14,938 nucleotides of DNA from Sulfuritalea sp. (lineage in GTDB: Bacteria; Pseudomonadota; Gammaproteobacteria; Burkholderiales; Rhodocyclaceae): the NCBI GenBank assembly GCA_022843505.1, contig JALHNN010000017.1, positions 1 through 14,938 on the forward strand, written 5' to 3'. The translations under genes were made by a program, and so were the position numbers. Below are positions 14,908 through 14,938 of this stretch, piece after piece (the first letter of the stretch is position 1; each line of letters begins with the position of its first letter). Below the pieces are notes generated by a model that was not told where the DNA came from, made no database searches, and saw only the letters and a list, made by a program, of their open reading frames with translations.

Positions 14908-14938
14908 GGGGGCGGATTCTACGATGTCGCTCTGGCAT

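Noticed and set aside
14924..14938. Plus-strand ATG near the right edge that might begin a divergent gene.
   Set aside because: Only five codons are visible, with no ribosome site that can be judged. There is not enough sequence to support a gene.

Overview
The window is GC-rich and almost entirely coding. All sixteen protein genes I can support lie on the minus strand, so transcription runs from high to low coordinates. Gene content (rnfABCDGE-nth, quinone-type pyrD, a DUF1841 gene, a MoxR/VWA pair, an EgtD-type methyltransferase) and the high-GC codon use suggest a betaproteobacterium, probably in or near the Rhodocyclales. That placement is an inference from gene content, not from a phylogenetic marker. 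I see no RNA genes, mobile elements, CRISPR arrays or signs of recent transfer. No gene-free stretch exceeds about 135 bases.

Layout in transcription order. (1) 14907-13882: pyrD, class 2 dihydroorotate dehydrogenase. (2) 13785-7490: rnfA, rnfB, rnfC, rnfD, rnfG and rnfE encode a complete Rnf/Rsx ion-translocating electron-transport complex. They are followed without a gap by nth (endonuclease III) and a DUF1841 gene; most junctions are 4-base ATGA/GTGA overlaps. (3) 7354-4606: a MoxR-type AAA+ ATPase, a CoxE-like VWA protein and a Tat-signal FecR-domain protein. (4) 4508 to the left edge: a very compact five-gene set of a degenerate metallophosphoesterase, a TVP38/DedA-like membrane protein, an ATP-grasp ligase, a YHS-domain lipoprotein and an EgtD-type histidine N-alpha-methyltransferase. 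Every one of its four junctions is an ATGA overlap. egtD is cut by the window edge after 298 codons.

How the parts may work together. Rnf couples NADH/ferredoxin electron transfer to an ion gradient, or resets oxidised regulators as Rsx does; nth is its usual companion. The MoxR/VWA pair is a typical chaperone-like module that may mature a target, for which the adjacent Tat-exported FecR-domain protein is the obvious local candidate. The five-gene set is the least explained part. EgtD should make hercynine, but no EgtB, EgtC or EgtE is present in the window. Instead there are a carboxylate ligase, a membrane protein, an envelope lipoprotein and a phosphoesterase that seems to have kept only one of its two metal sites. 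A membrane-linked hercynine-derived pathway is my leading speculative reading.
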